DNA from: an uncultured Bacteroidales bacterium
GTDB lineage: Bacteria; Bacteroidota; Bacteroidia; Bacteroidales; UBA932
NCBI GenBank assembly: GCA_947168065.1
Contig: CAMVKH010000001.1
Span: forward strand, 1-64,000
Direction of reading: 5' to 3'
DNA: 64,000 nucleotides
Shown: positions 24,925 to 33,284 of the stretch, one piece after another
How the letters are laid out: the number at the start of each line of letters is the position of its first letter
Position numbering within the stretch: the first letter of the stretch is position 1
Notes under the pieces: generated by a model
What the model was told of the DNA's origin: nothing
The model's database searches: none
Seen by the model: only the letters and a program-made list of their open reading frames with translations
Program-made: the position numbers and the translations under genes

Positions 24925-25506
24925 ATGAAACAAGATATCATTCTCGCCGGCGTGGGAGGACAAGGCATCCTCTCCATCGCCACGGTCATCGGTTCCGCAG
25001 CCCTCGAGCAGGGCCTGCATCTCAAACAGGCTGAAGTGCACGGCATGAGCCAGCGGGGCGGCGACGTCCAGTCGAATCTCCGCCTCTCGTCCGACCCCAT
25101 CTACAGCGACCTGATCCCCCGGGGTGCAGCCGATCTGATCGTTTCGCTCGAACCCCTTGAAGCGCTGCGCTATATACCCTATCTGGCTCCGGAAGGCTGG
25201 ATCATCACCAACACCGTTCCCTTCGAGAACATCCCCGACTATCCGCCGATGGACCAGGTGATGGGGGCGCTCAACAAACTCCCGCGCGTGATCGCCATCG
25301 ACGTGGACGCCATCGCCAAGGAAGTCGGTTCCCCGCGCAGCGCGAACATGGTGCTGCTGGGCGCCACGGCCTCCGTCCTGGGCATCCTCGACCCGGACAA
25401 GCTCCGCGACGGCATCCGCCGCATCTTCGGCCGCAAGGGTGAAGAGATCGTCGAAGCCAACATCAAAGCCTTCGATGCAGGATTCGCATCGGCTCGGAAG
25501 AAATAG
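24925..25506 (+). CDS. iorB: Indolepyruvate oxidoreductase, beta subunit
   Basis: 193 residues of the POR gamma-type family. It starts KQDIILAGVGGQGILSIATV, with EVHGMSQRGGDVQSNLR and ANMVLLGATASVLGIL. It forms the heterodimer with IorA. It sits between iorA (4-base gap) and the CoA-transferase (7-base gap), strongly suggesting one pathway. Complete and unremarkable. Confidence 0.94.
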   Translation: MKQDIILAGVGGQGILSIATVIGSAALEQGLHLKQAEVHGMSQRGGDVQSNLRLSSDPIYSDLIPRGAADLIVSLEPLEALRYIPYLAPEGWIITNTVPFENIPDYPPMDQVMGALNKLPRVIAIDVDAIAKEVGSPRSANMVLLGATASVLGILDPDKLRDGIRRIFGRKGEEIVEANIKAFDAGFASARKK

Positions 25507-25513
25507 CCTGCTT

Positions 25514-26806
25514 ATGAAATACGTATCAGCCGACGAAGCGGTCCGTCTGGTCCGCAGCGGCGACACCATCTGCTGCCAGGGCAGCACCTCCGTGCCGGTC
25601 ATCCTGCAGGAGGCGCTGGCCCGGCGCGCAGACGAACTGCGCGACGTACAGATTGTCTCCGGATTCAATATCACCGAGGGCCCTGCCCCGTTCTGCAAAC
25701 CCGAATACAAGGATTCCTTCCTGATCAACAGCATCTTCGTATGCGGCGACCAGCGCGCGCACATCGCCCAGGGCTACGGCTCCATGACGCCGAGTTTCCT
25801 GAGCGAGGTTCCGGTGCTCTTCCGCAGCGGCCTGCTGCCCATCGACGTGGCCTTCATCAACTGCTCGCTGCCCGATGAGAACGGATACTGCAGCTACGGC
25901 ATCGGCTGCGACATCTCCGTCGCCGCCGTCGAAACGGCCCGCGTGGTGATCGCACAGGTCAACGAGGCCATCCCCTACCTTTATGGCGGCTGCCTCATCC
26001 ATGAATCCAAGATCTCCGCGGCGGTCCGCTGCAACGTTCCGCCCATCGCGATGCAGTTCGGCGAACCCACCGAGATCGAAAAGGCCATCGGTGCCAATGT
26101 GGCCGCCGAGATTCCTGACGGCGCCTGTCTGCAGATCGGCGTGGGCGGTATCCCGAATGCCATCCTGAGCGGCATCCGTCACCACAAGCATCTGGGACTC
26201 CATACCGAAGCGATGACCGACGGCGTGATCCGGCTCATGAAGGAAGGCGTCATCGACAATTCCCTGAAGAAAGTGCACCCGGGCGTCAGCATCGCCGCAC
26301 TTGCCCTGGGCTCCAAGGAGATGTACGAATACATCGACCACAACAAGACGATGGAATTCTACGACGTGGCCTACACCAACGACCCGTTCCTGATTGCGCA
26401 GAACCCGAAAGCCTGCGCCATCAATTCGGCCTTGGAAGTTGACCTCACCGGCCAGGTCTGCGCCGACTCGATCGGTGAGACGATCTTCTCGGGCGTCGGC
26501 GGCCAGCACGACTTCATGTACGGCTGTTCCCTTTCGGAAGGCGGCAAGTGCTTCATCGCCCTGCCTTCCCGCACGAACAAGGGCAAGGCCAAGATCGTCC
26601 CGACCCTGACGCCGGGCGCCGGTGTCGTGACGACGCGTTTCCAAACGCAGTATGTCGCGACGGAATGGGGTATCGCCTTCCTCCGTGGCAAGAATCTTGC
26701 TCAACGGGCAAAGGCACTCATCGCGATCGCTCACCCCGACGATCGCGAAGAGCTCGAGAAAGCTGCCTGCAAACGCTTCGGTTACAGCTTTCTCCGCCTG
26801 AAGTGA
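25514..26806 (+). CDS. Acetyl-CoA hydrolase/transferase family CoA-transferase
   Basis: 430 residues, the size of 4-hydroxybutyrate/butyryl-CoA:acetate CoA-transferases. It begins MKYVSADEAVRLVRSGDTIC. The CoA-binding glycine motif is GVGGIPNAIL. HTEAMTDG contains Glu232, at the place of the catalytic glutamate that forms the CoA thioester. GGQHDFMYG and RTNKGKAKIVP mark the C-terminal domain. Its position straight after iorAB suggests it moves CoA from phenylacetyl-, hydroxyphenylacetyl- or indoleacetyl-CoA to acetate or another acid, releasing arylacetates. That substrate is inference from context. A longer frame overlapping iorB is not supported by homology. Confidence 0.9.
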   Translation: MKYVSADEAVRLVRSGDTICCQGSTSVPVILQEALARRADELRDVQIVSGFNITEGPAPFCKPEYKDSFLINSIFVCGDQRAHIAQGYGSMTPSFLSEVPVLFRSGLLPIDVAFINCSLPDENGYCSYGIGCDISVAAVETARVVIAQVNEAIPYLYGGCLIHESKISAAVRCNVPPIAMQFGEPTEIEKAIGANVAAEIPDGACLQIGVGGIPNAILSGIRHHKHLGLHTEAMTDGVIRLMKEGVIDNSLKKVHPGVSIAALALGSKEMYEYIDHNKTMEFYDVAYTNDPFLIAQNPKACAINSALEVDLTGQVCADSIGETIFSGVGGQHDFMYGCSLSEGGKCFIALPSRTNKGKAKIVPTLTPGAGVVTTRFQTQYVATEWGIAFLRGKNLAQRAKALIAIAHPDDREELEKAACKRFGYSFLRLK

Positions 26807-26832
26807 GTATAAACCCTTAAAATCGAAGAAGA

Positions 26833-27450
26833 ATGAGAAGAATGATGACCTTGCTGGCCGCTGCTATGTTCGCGGTCATGGCATTTGCGCAGACGCCCGA
26901 GGAGATTGTCGCCCGGATGGAGCAGGAGATGGAGAAACACGAGAAGGAAGGCCTGGTCATGGTTATCGACGTCAAGATTCCCATCCTGGGCACCATGTCC
27001 ACGACATCGTACAGCCTGGGCGACAAGACGCGTGTGGAAGGAGAGATGGCGGGAGTCAGATTCATCACCTGGTCCGACGGGAAGACCCAGTGGACTTACA
27101 ACAAGAAAGAGAACACGGTCGAGATTGAAAACGAAAAGTCCGGCACCGAATCCGAAAGCGATGCGGAAATGTTTTCGGGCATAACCGACGACTACGACGT
27201 ATCGATCAAGAAGGAAACGGCTGACGCCTGGCATCTCCTCTGCAAGAAGAGCAAAAACAACACCGACAAAGACGCCCCCAAGACAATCGACCTGGTGATA
27301 TCCAAGAAGAACTATTATCCCCTCAGCCTGAGTACCAAGATGTCCGGTGTATCGATGAACCTGCACGACATCTCCTTCGGCGTGACGGAGAAACAGGTCA
27401 CTTTCAACGCGGCCGACTATCCGACTGCGAAGATTGTCGACAAACGGTAG
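26833..27450 (+). CDS. Exported LolA-like protein
   Basis: 205 residues. A signal peptide ends near AFA-Q20, followed by a LolA/LppX-like half-barrel pattern: LVMVIDVKIP, TSYSLGDKTRVEG, ITWSDGKTQWTYNKKENTV. Such periplasmic proteins carry lipids or lipoproteins, but this one is not the standard LolA and its cargo is unknown. It sits 26 bases after the CoA-transferase and may ride on that operon without sharing its function. A second LolA-like protein is at 44034-44462. Confidence 0.7.
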   Translation: MRRMMTLLAAAMFAVMAFAQTPEEIVARMEQEMEKHEKEGLVMVIDVKIPILGTMSTTSYSLGDKTRVEGEMAGVRFITWSDGKTQWTYNKKENTVEIENEKSGTESESDAEMFSGITDDYDVSIKKETADAWHLLCKKSKNNTDKDAPKTIDLVISKKNYYPLSLSTKMSGVSMNLHDISFGVTEKQVTFNAADYPTAKIVDKR

Positions 27451-27463
27451 GTTTCCCTCCCGC

Positions 27464-28768
27464 TCAGCAACCCTTGCTGGTCATGATGCCCAGCACCATT
27501 TCGTCGGTGACGCACATGGCGTCGGCACCGATGGCGGTCAGATTGTGGATGGAGCGGTCGATGTCATCGTCCACGATGCCTTCCTGAGACGTCACACACT
27601 TGCCTTCCATGGCCAGCAGCGCCGAGAGGATGGCGGTGGAAACACCGGATGTAAGTTTCAGGGAACAAGAAGGTTTCGCGCCGTCGCAAATCATACCCGT
27701 GAGGTTGGCCACCATGTTTTTCACGGCAGCACAGCAGCGTGCGTAATCCCCGCCCATCAGGTAGGTGATGCCCACGCTGCTTCCCGTACTGGCCACCACG
27801 CAGCCGCACAGCGCGGAAAGCTTGCCCAGCGACTGCTTGATGTAGATGGCCGTCAGGTGACTGAGCATCAGCCCGCGGATCAATTCTTCCTCCGTATTCT
27901 CATTCTCCTCGGCATAGACACACACCGGGTTGGTGGCGCAGATGCCCTGGTTACCGCTGCCCGAGTTGCTCATCACGGGAATCATCGCCCCGCCCATACG
28001 CGCGTCGCAGGCAGCGGCCGTGCGGGCGATGATCCGGGAATAGATACTGTCGCCCAGGATACCTTTTGCCAGCGGACGGTCGATGCTCTTGCCCAGATTG
28101 TGCCCGTAATTGCCTTTGAGCGCTTCGCGGGCGGCTTTCATGTTGTAGTCGCGCGTCTCGAGGATGAAGCGGATCTCGTCGAGCGGTGCGGTTGTGGCAT
28201 AGTCGTACACCAGCTTGAGATTCAAGGCGATATCATCGCCGTCAGCGGCTTGGGAAACGTCTCCTGCAGGCAGGATGCGCTGCAGCGTGGCTTCGTCCAT
28301 CCGGCCGTCATCCACCCAGACGAAGTTCGTATGGCCTTTGGCGACAACCGCCGTAGCCTGCTTCTCCCCGGCCGTGACGATCATCTCGATATAGAGCTTT
28401 TCCGAGATGCCTTTCTTCAGCCGGATGTCGATGCGGTCCTGGTCAATGTACTGCTTTCCGGCTTCCAGCGCGTCGGGCGTCAGGTCGCGCAGCACTTCGA
28501 GCTGATAGGCGCTCTTTCCGATGAGCGCGCCCAGGGCAATGGCGATCGGAAGGCCGGTCATCCCGGTACCGGGAATCCCCACGCCCATCGCGTTCTTCAG
28601 GATATTGGCGCTCAGCAGCGCTTCGATCTTTTCGGGTTTGCAGCCCAACTGCTCGACAGCACGGGCCGTACAGAGGGCTACGGCCATGGGTTCGGTACAG
28701 CCGATGGCCGGTACCACTTCCTTGTGGATCAGCGCCAGGATGCGCTCTCGGGTCTGTTTATCGATCAT
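27464..28768 (-). CDS. L-cysteine desulfidase / serine dehydratase-like (UPF0597, CyuA type)
   Basis: 434 residues. Family enzymes use an oxygen-sensitive 4Fe-4S cluster to split cysteine into pyruvate, ammonia and sulfide. Motifs: VVPAIGCTEPMAVALC at the N-terminus, GVGIPGTGMTGLPIAIALGA, NSGSGNQGICATNPV, and cysteines in DYARCCAAVKNM and MICDGAKPSCSLK for the cluster. It lies 53 bases downstream of a C-S lyase on the same strand, so both genes degrade sulfur amino acids. It converges with the LolA-like gene. Confidence 0.9.
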   Translation of the reverse strand: MIDKQTRERILALIHKEVVPAIGCTEPMAVALCTARAVEQLGCKPEKIEALLSANILKNAMGVGIPGTGMTGLPIAIALGALIGKSAYQLEVLRDLTPDALEAGKQYIDQDRIDIRLKKGISEKLYIEMIVTAGEKQATAVVAKGHTNFVWVDDGRMDEATLQRILPAGDVSQAADGDDIALNLKLVYDYATTAPLDEIRFILETRDYNMKAAREALKGNYGHNLGKSIDRPLAKGILGDSIYSRIIARTAAACDARMGGAMIPVMSNSGSGNQGICATNPVCVYAEENENTEEELIRGLMLSHLTAIYIKQSLGKLSALCGCVVASTGSSVGITYLMGGDYARCCAAVKNMVANLTGMICDGAKPSCSLKLTSGVSTAILSALLAMEGKCVTSQEGIVDDDIDRSIHNLTAIGADAMCVTDEMVLGIMTSKGC

Positions 28769-28821
28769 AGCGAATTATCGTTGTTACTGTCAATAATACA
28801 AATTCAGCCGCGCTTCCCCGA

Positions 28822-30090
28822 TTAATTTTTCAAGGCCGCTTCGATGCGGCGGAGCGCTTCCTCCACGATGCTGCGCGGGCAGCCGACGTTCAGCCGGACG
28901 AATCCCTCCCCGCCCGTGCCGTATCCTGCCCCATTGTTGACCACGACACCGGCCTTTTCGTTGAAAAGGTCCACCAGCTCAGCCTGCGGAAGACCCAGTG
29001 CCCGGCCATCCAGCCAGATCAGGAAGGAGGCATCGGGACGAACAGGGCGTATGCCGCACTCATGCGAGGAGAAGAAGTTCTCGACACAGGCGATGTTCCC
29101 CTCAATATAGCGTTTGACGGCCTCCAGCCACACAGGTTCGTGGGTATAAGCGGCGATGGTCGCGATGAGGGTTGGGATGGAAGCTTCCCGGAGCTTGGCG
29201 TTTTCGAGGGTCTCATGGAAGCGCTGCCGTTTCACAGGATCCGGGATGATGGCATAGGCCGTCCCTGTGATACCCGGAAAATTGAAGGCTTTGGTCGGGC
29301 TGCAAAGCTGGATCCCGATACGGGCTGCCGTTTCATCGACACTGCAGAAAGGGATATGATGCCTTCCGTAGAGCGAGAGGTCTGCGTGAATCTCGTCGGA
29401 TACCACCAGCACGTCGTGCTGCGCACACCACTGCGCAAGTCGGGAGAGGGTCTCGTTCGGCCAGATGATGCCCACGGGATTGTGCGGATTGCAGAGCACC
29501 AGCACTTTTACCCGCTTGTCATAGAGCCGGTCAAGCCCCTCAAAGTCCATTTCATAGTGTCCGTCCTTCCAGCGAAGCGGGTTTTCAACCGCGACCCTTC
29601 CGAGCCGATTGGCATAGCGGAAAAACGGATCATACACGGGCGTCTGGACAACGACTTTGTCGCCGGGTTCCGTAAAGGTCAGATAAACCTGACAGAGCGA
29701 CGAGATGACGCCGGGCGCATATTCCACCCAATCGATGGGAACGTCGAAACCATGTTGCGACTTTTCCCAGCCTGCGATGGCCTCAAAAAATTCGTCGGGC
29801 CCATAGGTGTAGCCAAAAACATCTTTTTCCAACCGGTCACGCAGCGCCTGGCTCACCACCGGGTCGGTCTTGAAATCCATGTCGGCGATCCACATCGCCA
29901 GTTTGTCGCCTTCTGCGCGGCGGTACTTGATGCTCCAGGTGCCGGAGCGGTCCAGGATTTCGTCAAAGTTCCATCCTTGCGCGGATGCAGGTTTCCGTGT
30001 ACAGGCGGAAGTCAGTTCCAGAAGTCCGGAAGGCAGAAGCGTGGCCGCGCCGGCAACGGCGGCACCTTTCAAAAAAGAGCGGCGTTTCAT
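28822..30090 (-). CDS. MalY/PatB-type PLP C-S lyase with Tat signal
   Basis: 422 residues, about 30 more than cytoplasmic PatB/MalY enzymes. The extra N-terminus is a twin-arginine signal (MKRRSFLKG, a hydrophobic run, then LTSAC at Cys30, a possible lipobox). The body is a class I/II aminotransferase-fold beta-C-S lyase that cleaves cystathionine or cysteine to pyruvate or homocysteine, ammonia and sulfide. It has FGYTYGPDEFF, LCNPHNPVG and the PLP lysine Lys267 in SPTKAFNFPG. Tat export would carry the folded, PLP-loaded enzyme to the periplasm, unusual for this family. It is followed by the cysteine desulfidase gene. Confidence 0.88.
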   Translation of the reverse strand: MKRRSFLKGAAVAGAATLLPSGLLELTSACTRKPASAQGWNFDEILDRSGTWSIKYRRAEGDKLAMWIADMDFKTDPVVSQALRDRLEKDVFGYTYGPDEFFEAIAGWEKSQHGFDVPIDWVEYAPGVISSLCQVYLTFTEPGDKVVVQTPVYDPFFRYANRLGRVAVENPLRWKDGHYEMDFEGLDRLYDKRVKVLVLCNPHNPVGIIWPNETLSRLAQWCAQHDVLVVSDEIHADLSLYGRHHIPFCSVDETAARIGIQLCSPTKAFNFPGITGTAYAIIPDPVKRQRFHETLENAKLREASIPTLIATIAAYTHEPVWLEAVKRYIEGNIACVENFFSSHECGIRPVRPDASFLIWLDGRALGLPQAELVDLFNEKAGVVVNNGAGYGTGGEGFVRLNVGCPRSIVEEALRRIEAALKN

Positions 30091-30192
30091 AGTTTTTCAA
30101 CGTTCATTCCATAAAAATACTATTTTTGTAGCATAAACGCAACTAATCGCCGTAAAATCATCCGATTCGATCAACCATCAACCTTATATACT

Positions 30193-31176
30193 ATGACTAC
30201 TGGTAACGTCCGCCCCGCCACGATGGAGCGTATCACGAATGCCGAACTGGCCCAACGATTCATTGACGAACAGATTCAGGAACTGCGTACGCAGATCGGC
30301 GACAAAAAGGTGCTGCTGGCTTTATCCGGCGGCGTCGATTCCTCGGTTGTTGCAGCCTTGCTCATCAAGGCGGTAGGCAAACAGTTGGTTTCCGTCCATG
30401 TCAACCACGGACTCCTTCGCAAAGGCGAGGCCGAGCAGGTGGTACGTGTTTTCCGTGATGAACTTCACGCCAATCTGGTCTATGTGGATGCCGTTGACCG
30501 TTTCCTCGACAAGCTGGCCGGTGTGGCCGATCCCGAACAGAAGCGGAAAATCATCGGTGCGGAATTCATCCGCGTTTTCGAGGAAGAGGCCCGCAAACTG
30601 GACGGCATCAGTTTCCTGGCCCAGGGGACGATCTATCCCGATATCATCGAATCCGGCCCGGTCAAATCGCACCACAACGTAGGCGGCCTTCCGGAAGACC
30701 TTCAGTTTGAACTCGTTGAGCCCATCAAGCTGCTCTTCAAGGACGAAGTCCGCGTCGTCGGCAAGCAGTTGGGACTGCCCGACAACATGGTTTTCCGCCA
30801 GCCTTTCCCGGGACCCGGCCTGGGTGTCCGCTGCACCGGCGCCATCACCCGCGACCGGCTGGAAGCCCTTCGCGAAAGCGACGCCATCCTGCGCGAGGAA
30901 TTCGCCAGGAACGGACTGGAAGGCAAAGTCTGGCAATACTTTACCATCGTTCCCGATTACAAGTCAACGGGCATCCGCGAGGGCAAGCGCAGCTGGGACT
31001 GGCCGGTCATCATCCGTGCCGTGAACACCCGCGACGCGATGACCGCCACCATCGAGGAGATTCCCTACAAGCTGCTGCACCACATCACGCAGCGCATCAT
31101 CACGGAAGTCCCGGGCGTCAATCGCGTCTTGTACGACCTGACGCCGAAGCCGACCGGAACGATCGAGTGGGAATAA
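30193..31176 (+). CDS. guaA: GMP synthase, ATP-pyrophosphatase and dimerisation domains only
   Basis: 327 residues. The protein contains the PP-loop ALSGGVDSSVVA (45-51), HVNHGLLRKGE, the QGTIYPDIIES and VKSHHNVGGLP segments, and the C-terminal dimerisation domain ending KPTGTIEWE. It lacks the roughly 200-residue N-terminal glutamine amidotransferase domain of ordinary bacterial GuaA. It resembles the two-subunit enzyme of archaea, where a separate GuaAa supplies ammonia. No such gene is visible nearby. Start codons upstream were not found, and a minus-7 box TATTTTTG (30121-30128) lies close before it, so the truncation is not an annotation artefact. Confidence 0.92.
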   Translation: MTTGNVRPATMERITNAELAQRFIDEQIQELRTQIGDKKVLLALSGGVDSSVVAALLIKAVGKQLVSVHVNHGLLRKGEAEQVVRVFRDELHANLVYVDAVDRFLDKLAGVADPEQKRKIIGAEFIRVFEEEARKLDGISFLAQGTIYPDIIESGPVKSHHNVGGLPEDLQFELVEPIKLLFKDEVRVVGKQLGLPDNMVFRQPFPGPGLGVRCTGAITRDRLEALRESDAILREEFARNGLEGKVWQYFTIVPDYKSTGIREGKRSWDWPVIIRAVNTRDAMTATIEEIPYKLLHHITQRIITEVPGVNRVLYDLTPKPTGTIEWE

Positions 31177-31219
31177 GATTTCAGCAAAGGTTACGCAACG
31201 TTCTGCCTGTATCTGGAAG

Positions 31220-32035
31220 ATGGCGCAGAAGAAATACAAGTTGGGGGCCGCATTCAGCGGTGGAGGGGCCAGGGCGGCGGCTCACTGCGGAGCCTTGCAG
31301 GCACTGCTTGAATTCGGTCTCAAGCCCGACATCGTATCGGGCACCAGTGCCGGGGCTCTGGTGGCAATCTATTATGCTTCCGGTTTTTCACCGCGTGAAA
31401 TCGTGTCCCAGTTCCTCGGCCTGAGCTTCTTCAAGGACATCGTCTCGCCTACACTGCCCAAGGGTGGGATGTTCGACTCCAGGCCACTGATCGAACACCT
31501 GCGCAAACACCTGCCTTATACCCGGCTGGAAGACCTCCCCGTCCCCACCTGCATCATCGCCTCCGACATGGAACATGGCTGCGCCAAGGTATTCTCCCGA
31601 GGAGAGATCGCTCCGCGCGCCGTTGCTTCCTGCTCGATTCCGGTGATCTTCAATCCCATCGAGATCGGAGGCATCCACTACGTGGACGGCGGCGTTTTCC
31701 AGAATCTGCCCGTGCCGGCCATCCGCCGTCGCTGCGAAAAGCTGATTGCCTTCAACCTCAACCATATCTACGAGGAGAAATACAAGAACAACGTCGTGGC
31801 GGTAGCCTACCGCTCTTTCTCCATGATGTTCCTCTCCAACACCTTGGCCGATGCACGGCAGGCCGACATCTTCGTCGATCTGGACACGGAAGGCTGTACT
31901 GCCTACGACATGTCCAAACTCGAAGACCTTTTTTTCCGCGGGTACGACAGTACTGTCGGCGTCCTGGAAGCAAACGGATATGAACGGAAACTTCTGCGGG
32001 AAGACATCCATTTCCCCCAGAAGCACCACCGGTAA
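31220..32035 (+). CDS. Patatin-like phospholipase
   Basis: 271 residues. The oxyanion loop AFSGGGARAAAHCG comes first. The nucleophile elbow is GTSAG with Ser43, and the catalytic aspartate is Asp156 in YVDGGVF, giving the Ser-Asp dyad of patatins (RssA-like). It hydrolyses acyl ester bonds in lipids, probably at the cytoplasmic face since no signal peptide is seen. It lies 43 bases after guaA and just before tmRNA. Confidence 0.92.
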   Translation: MAQKKYKLGAAFSGGGARAAAHCGALQALLEFGLKPDIVSGTSAGALVAIYYASGFSPREIVSQFLGLSFFKDIVSPTLPKGGMFDSRPLIEHLRKHLPYTRLEDLPVPTCIIASDMEHGCAKVFSRGEIAPRAVASCSIPVIFNPIEIGGIHYVDGGVFQNLPVPAIRRRCEKLIAFNLNHIYEEKYKNNVVAVAYRSFSMMFLSNTLADARQADIFVDLDTEGCTAYDMSKLEDLFFRGYDSTVGVLEANGYERKLLREDIHFPQKHHR

Positions 32036-32113
32036 GCGTTTTTTTGCGGGAGAGACGCAACATTTCGCCCATTTTTTGCATCTTTGCAGTGTCGTTCGAC
32101 AGACGGCACAACT

Positions 32114-32505
32114 GGGGATGTACTGGTTTTGACGGTAAATGATGTCGGGCGGTAAGCATGCCGAGCGTCGTAGCCCCGCTCGTAAATCTCAGACTACAAG
32201 CCATAACTGGCAACTACAACTATGCACTCGCTGCCTAATTTGCCAAGCAGATTAGCTTAATCGCGCGGACCAGGTCCGTAGCGACGAGTATCCCGCCGGA
32301 GTTTCCGCCTTCTCTCGCCGGCATACGGGGTATCATTCAAGAAGGATGCGGGCGCCGACGCTTCTACCGCGCCTTAAGATTCAGAAGCTAAGAGGCCGAT
32401 GGCCCGCCTACCGGCAGCCGGCCCCCGACAACCAAAGGCAGGATAAGCATGTAGAAAGCCCCTTGGCGCTTTATTCGGACGGCGGTTCGACTCCGCCCAT
32501 CTCCA
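32114..32505 (+). ncRNA. ssrA: tmRNA
   Basis: The 5' end GGGGATGTACTGGTTTTGAC and the 3' end with the T-arm GGCGGTTCGACTCCGCC and CATCTCC close the tRNA-like domain (7-bp acceptor with one G-U, discriminator A at 32505, CCA not encoded). The internal reading frame at 32209-32238 would add GNYNYALAA and a stop. This is the same length and has the same YALAA end as the known Bacteroides GETNYALAA tag. An upstream in-frame alternative (AITGNYNYALAA) cannot be excluded. tmRNA rescues stalled ribosomes with SmpB. The 3' end is a classical integration site, and an AT-rich insertion follows. Confidence 0.95.
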
Positions 32506-32695
32506 CAGTATAGACTGGATATCAGTCTATTAGAATAAATACGCACGACAATACGCACACTATAAGCTATTTTCGTGCTTTTTTATACCCAATGCTAGAC
32601 GAGCCCGGAATATTGCTTTATTCCCGAGAGGGTACGGGGGTACACGTGTCTACACTCGCACGAAGATGGGGTGCGATCCTGTAATTTTTTTTTTG

Positions 32696-33280
32696 TCAAA
32701 AAGCAACCCCGAAATGAAGATTCAAAGTTGGAGCAAATCCCCTGATAGTCCTTTCGCTTGATTTAATAACATCAGAAATGTGGAAGTGCTCATAATGGTG
32801 TTGCTGGACATTGGCACCGATTCCAACAAACCATGTAGTACTTTTAGATTTGAAATCTACCCCTATGATGGGTTCAACAAATAATGCCTCAAGATTTTTA
32901 TTTTGGTTTCTCCCGAGGTCGAAAGTATAACCAACATCTCCAACAATGAAAGGAGCAATTGAACCATTCGTTAAGTTATATTTAACTTGAAGAAAAACAG
33001 GAACAAGGTACTTGTTGTCCCTACTCTCATAGTCACCGAGAGTATTGTCATCTGAATAGTAGTAGAGAGTCTCCGCGTACTTGAAGCCAACACCTAAACT
33101 CACAGCGAATTTCTCGCTAATTCGATATCCATTAATGATGGAAACGCCAGCACTATATTTAGAGAGATTGGTAACCCCAAGACCTGCCGCGGCATCAATA
33201 GATAATTCGTAGCCTCTGGATTGGGCAAACAAAAAGTTCGAGTAGATAACAAGAAAAAGAAGGAACAATAATCTTTTCAT
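32696..33280 (-). CDS. Outer-membrane beta-barrel protein, function unknown
   Basis: 194 residues with a clear signal peptide (MKRLLFLLFLVIYSNFLFA-Q20). Alternating hydrophobic strands (YELSIDAAAGLGVTNLS, FAVSLGVGFKY, YLVPVFLQVKYNL, APFIVGDVGYTF) and a terminal Phe (LHFGVAF) are the signs of a small eight-stranded outer-membrane barrel. The sequence is not recognisable as a named family. Codon use is AT-rich, unlike the genome around it. It starts 4 bases after the lipoprotein gene and is clearly its operon partner. Confidence 0.75.
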   Translation of the reverse strand: MKRLLFLLFLVIYSNFLFAQSRGYELSIDAAAGLGVTNLSKYSAGVSIINGYRISEKFAVSLGVGFKYAETLYYYSDDNTLGDYESRDNKYLVPVFLQVKYNLTNGSIAPFIVGDVGYTFDLGRNQNKNLEALFVEPIIGVDFKSKSTTWFVGIGANVQQHHYEHFHISDVIKSSERTIRGFAPTLNLHFGVAF

Positions 33281-33284
33281 AATA

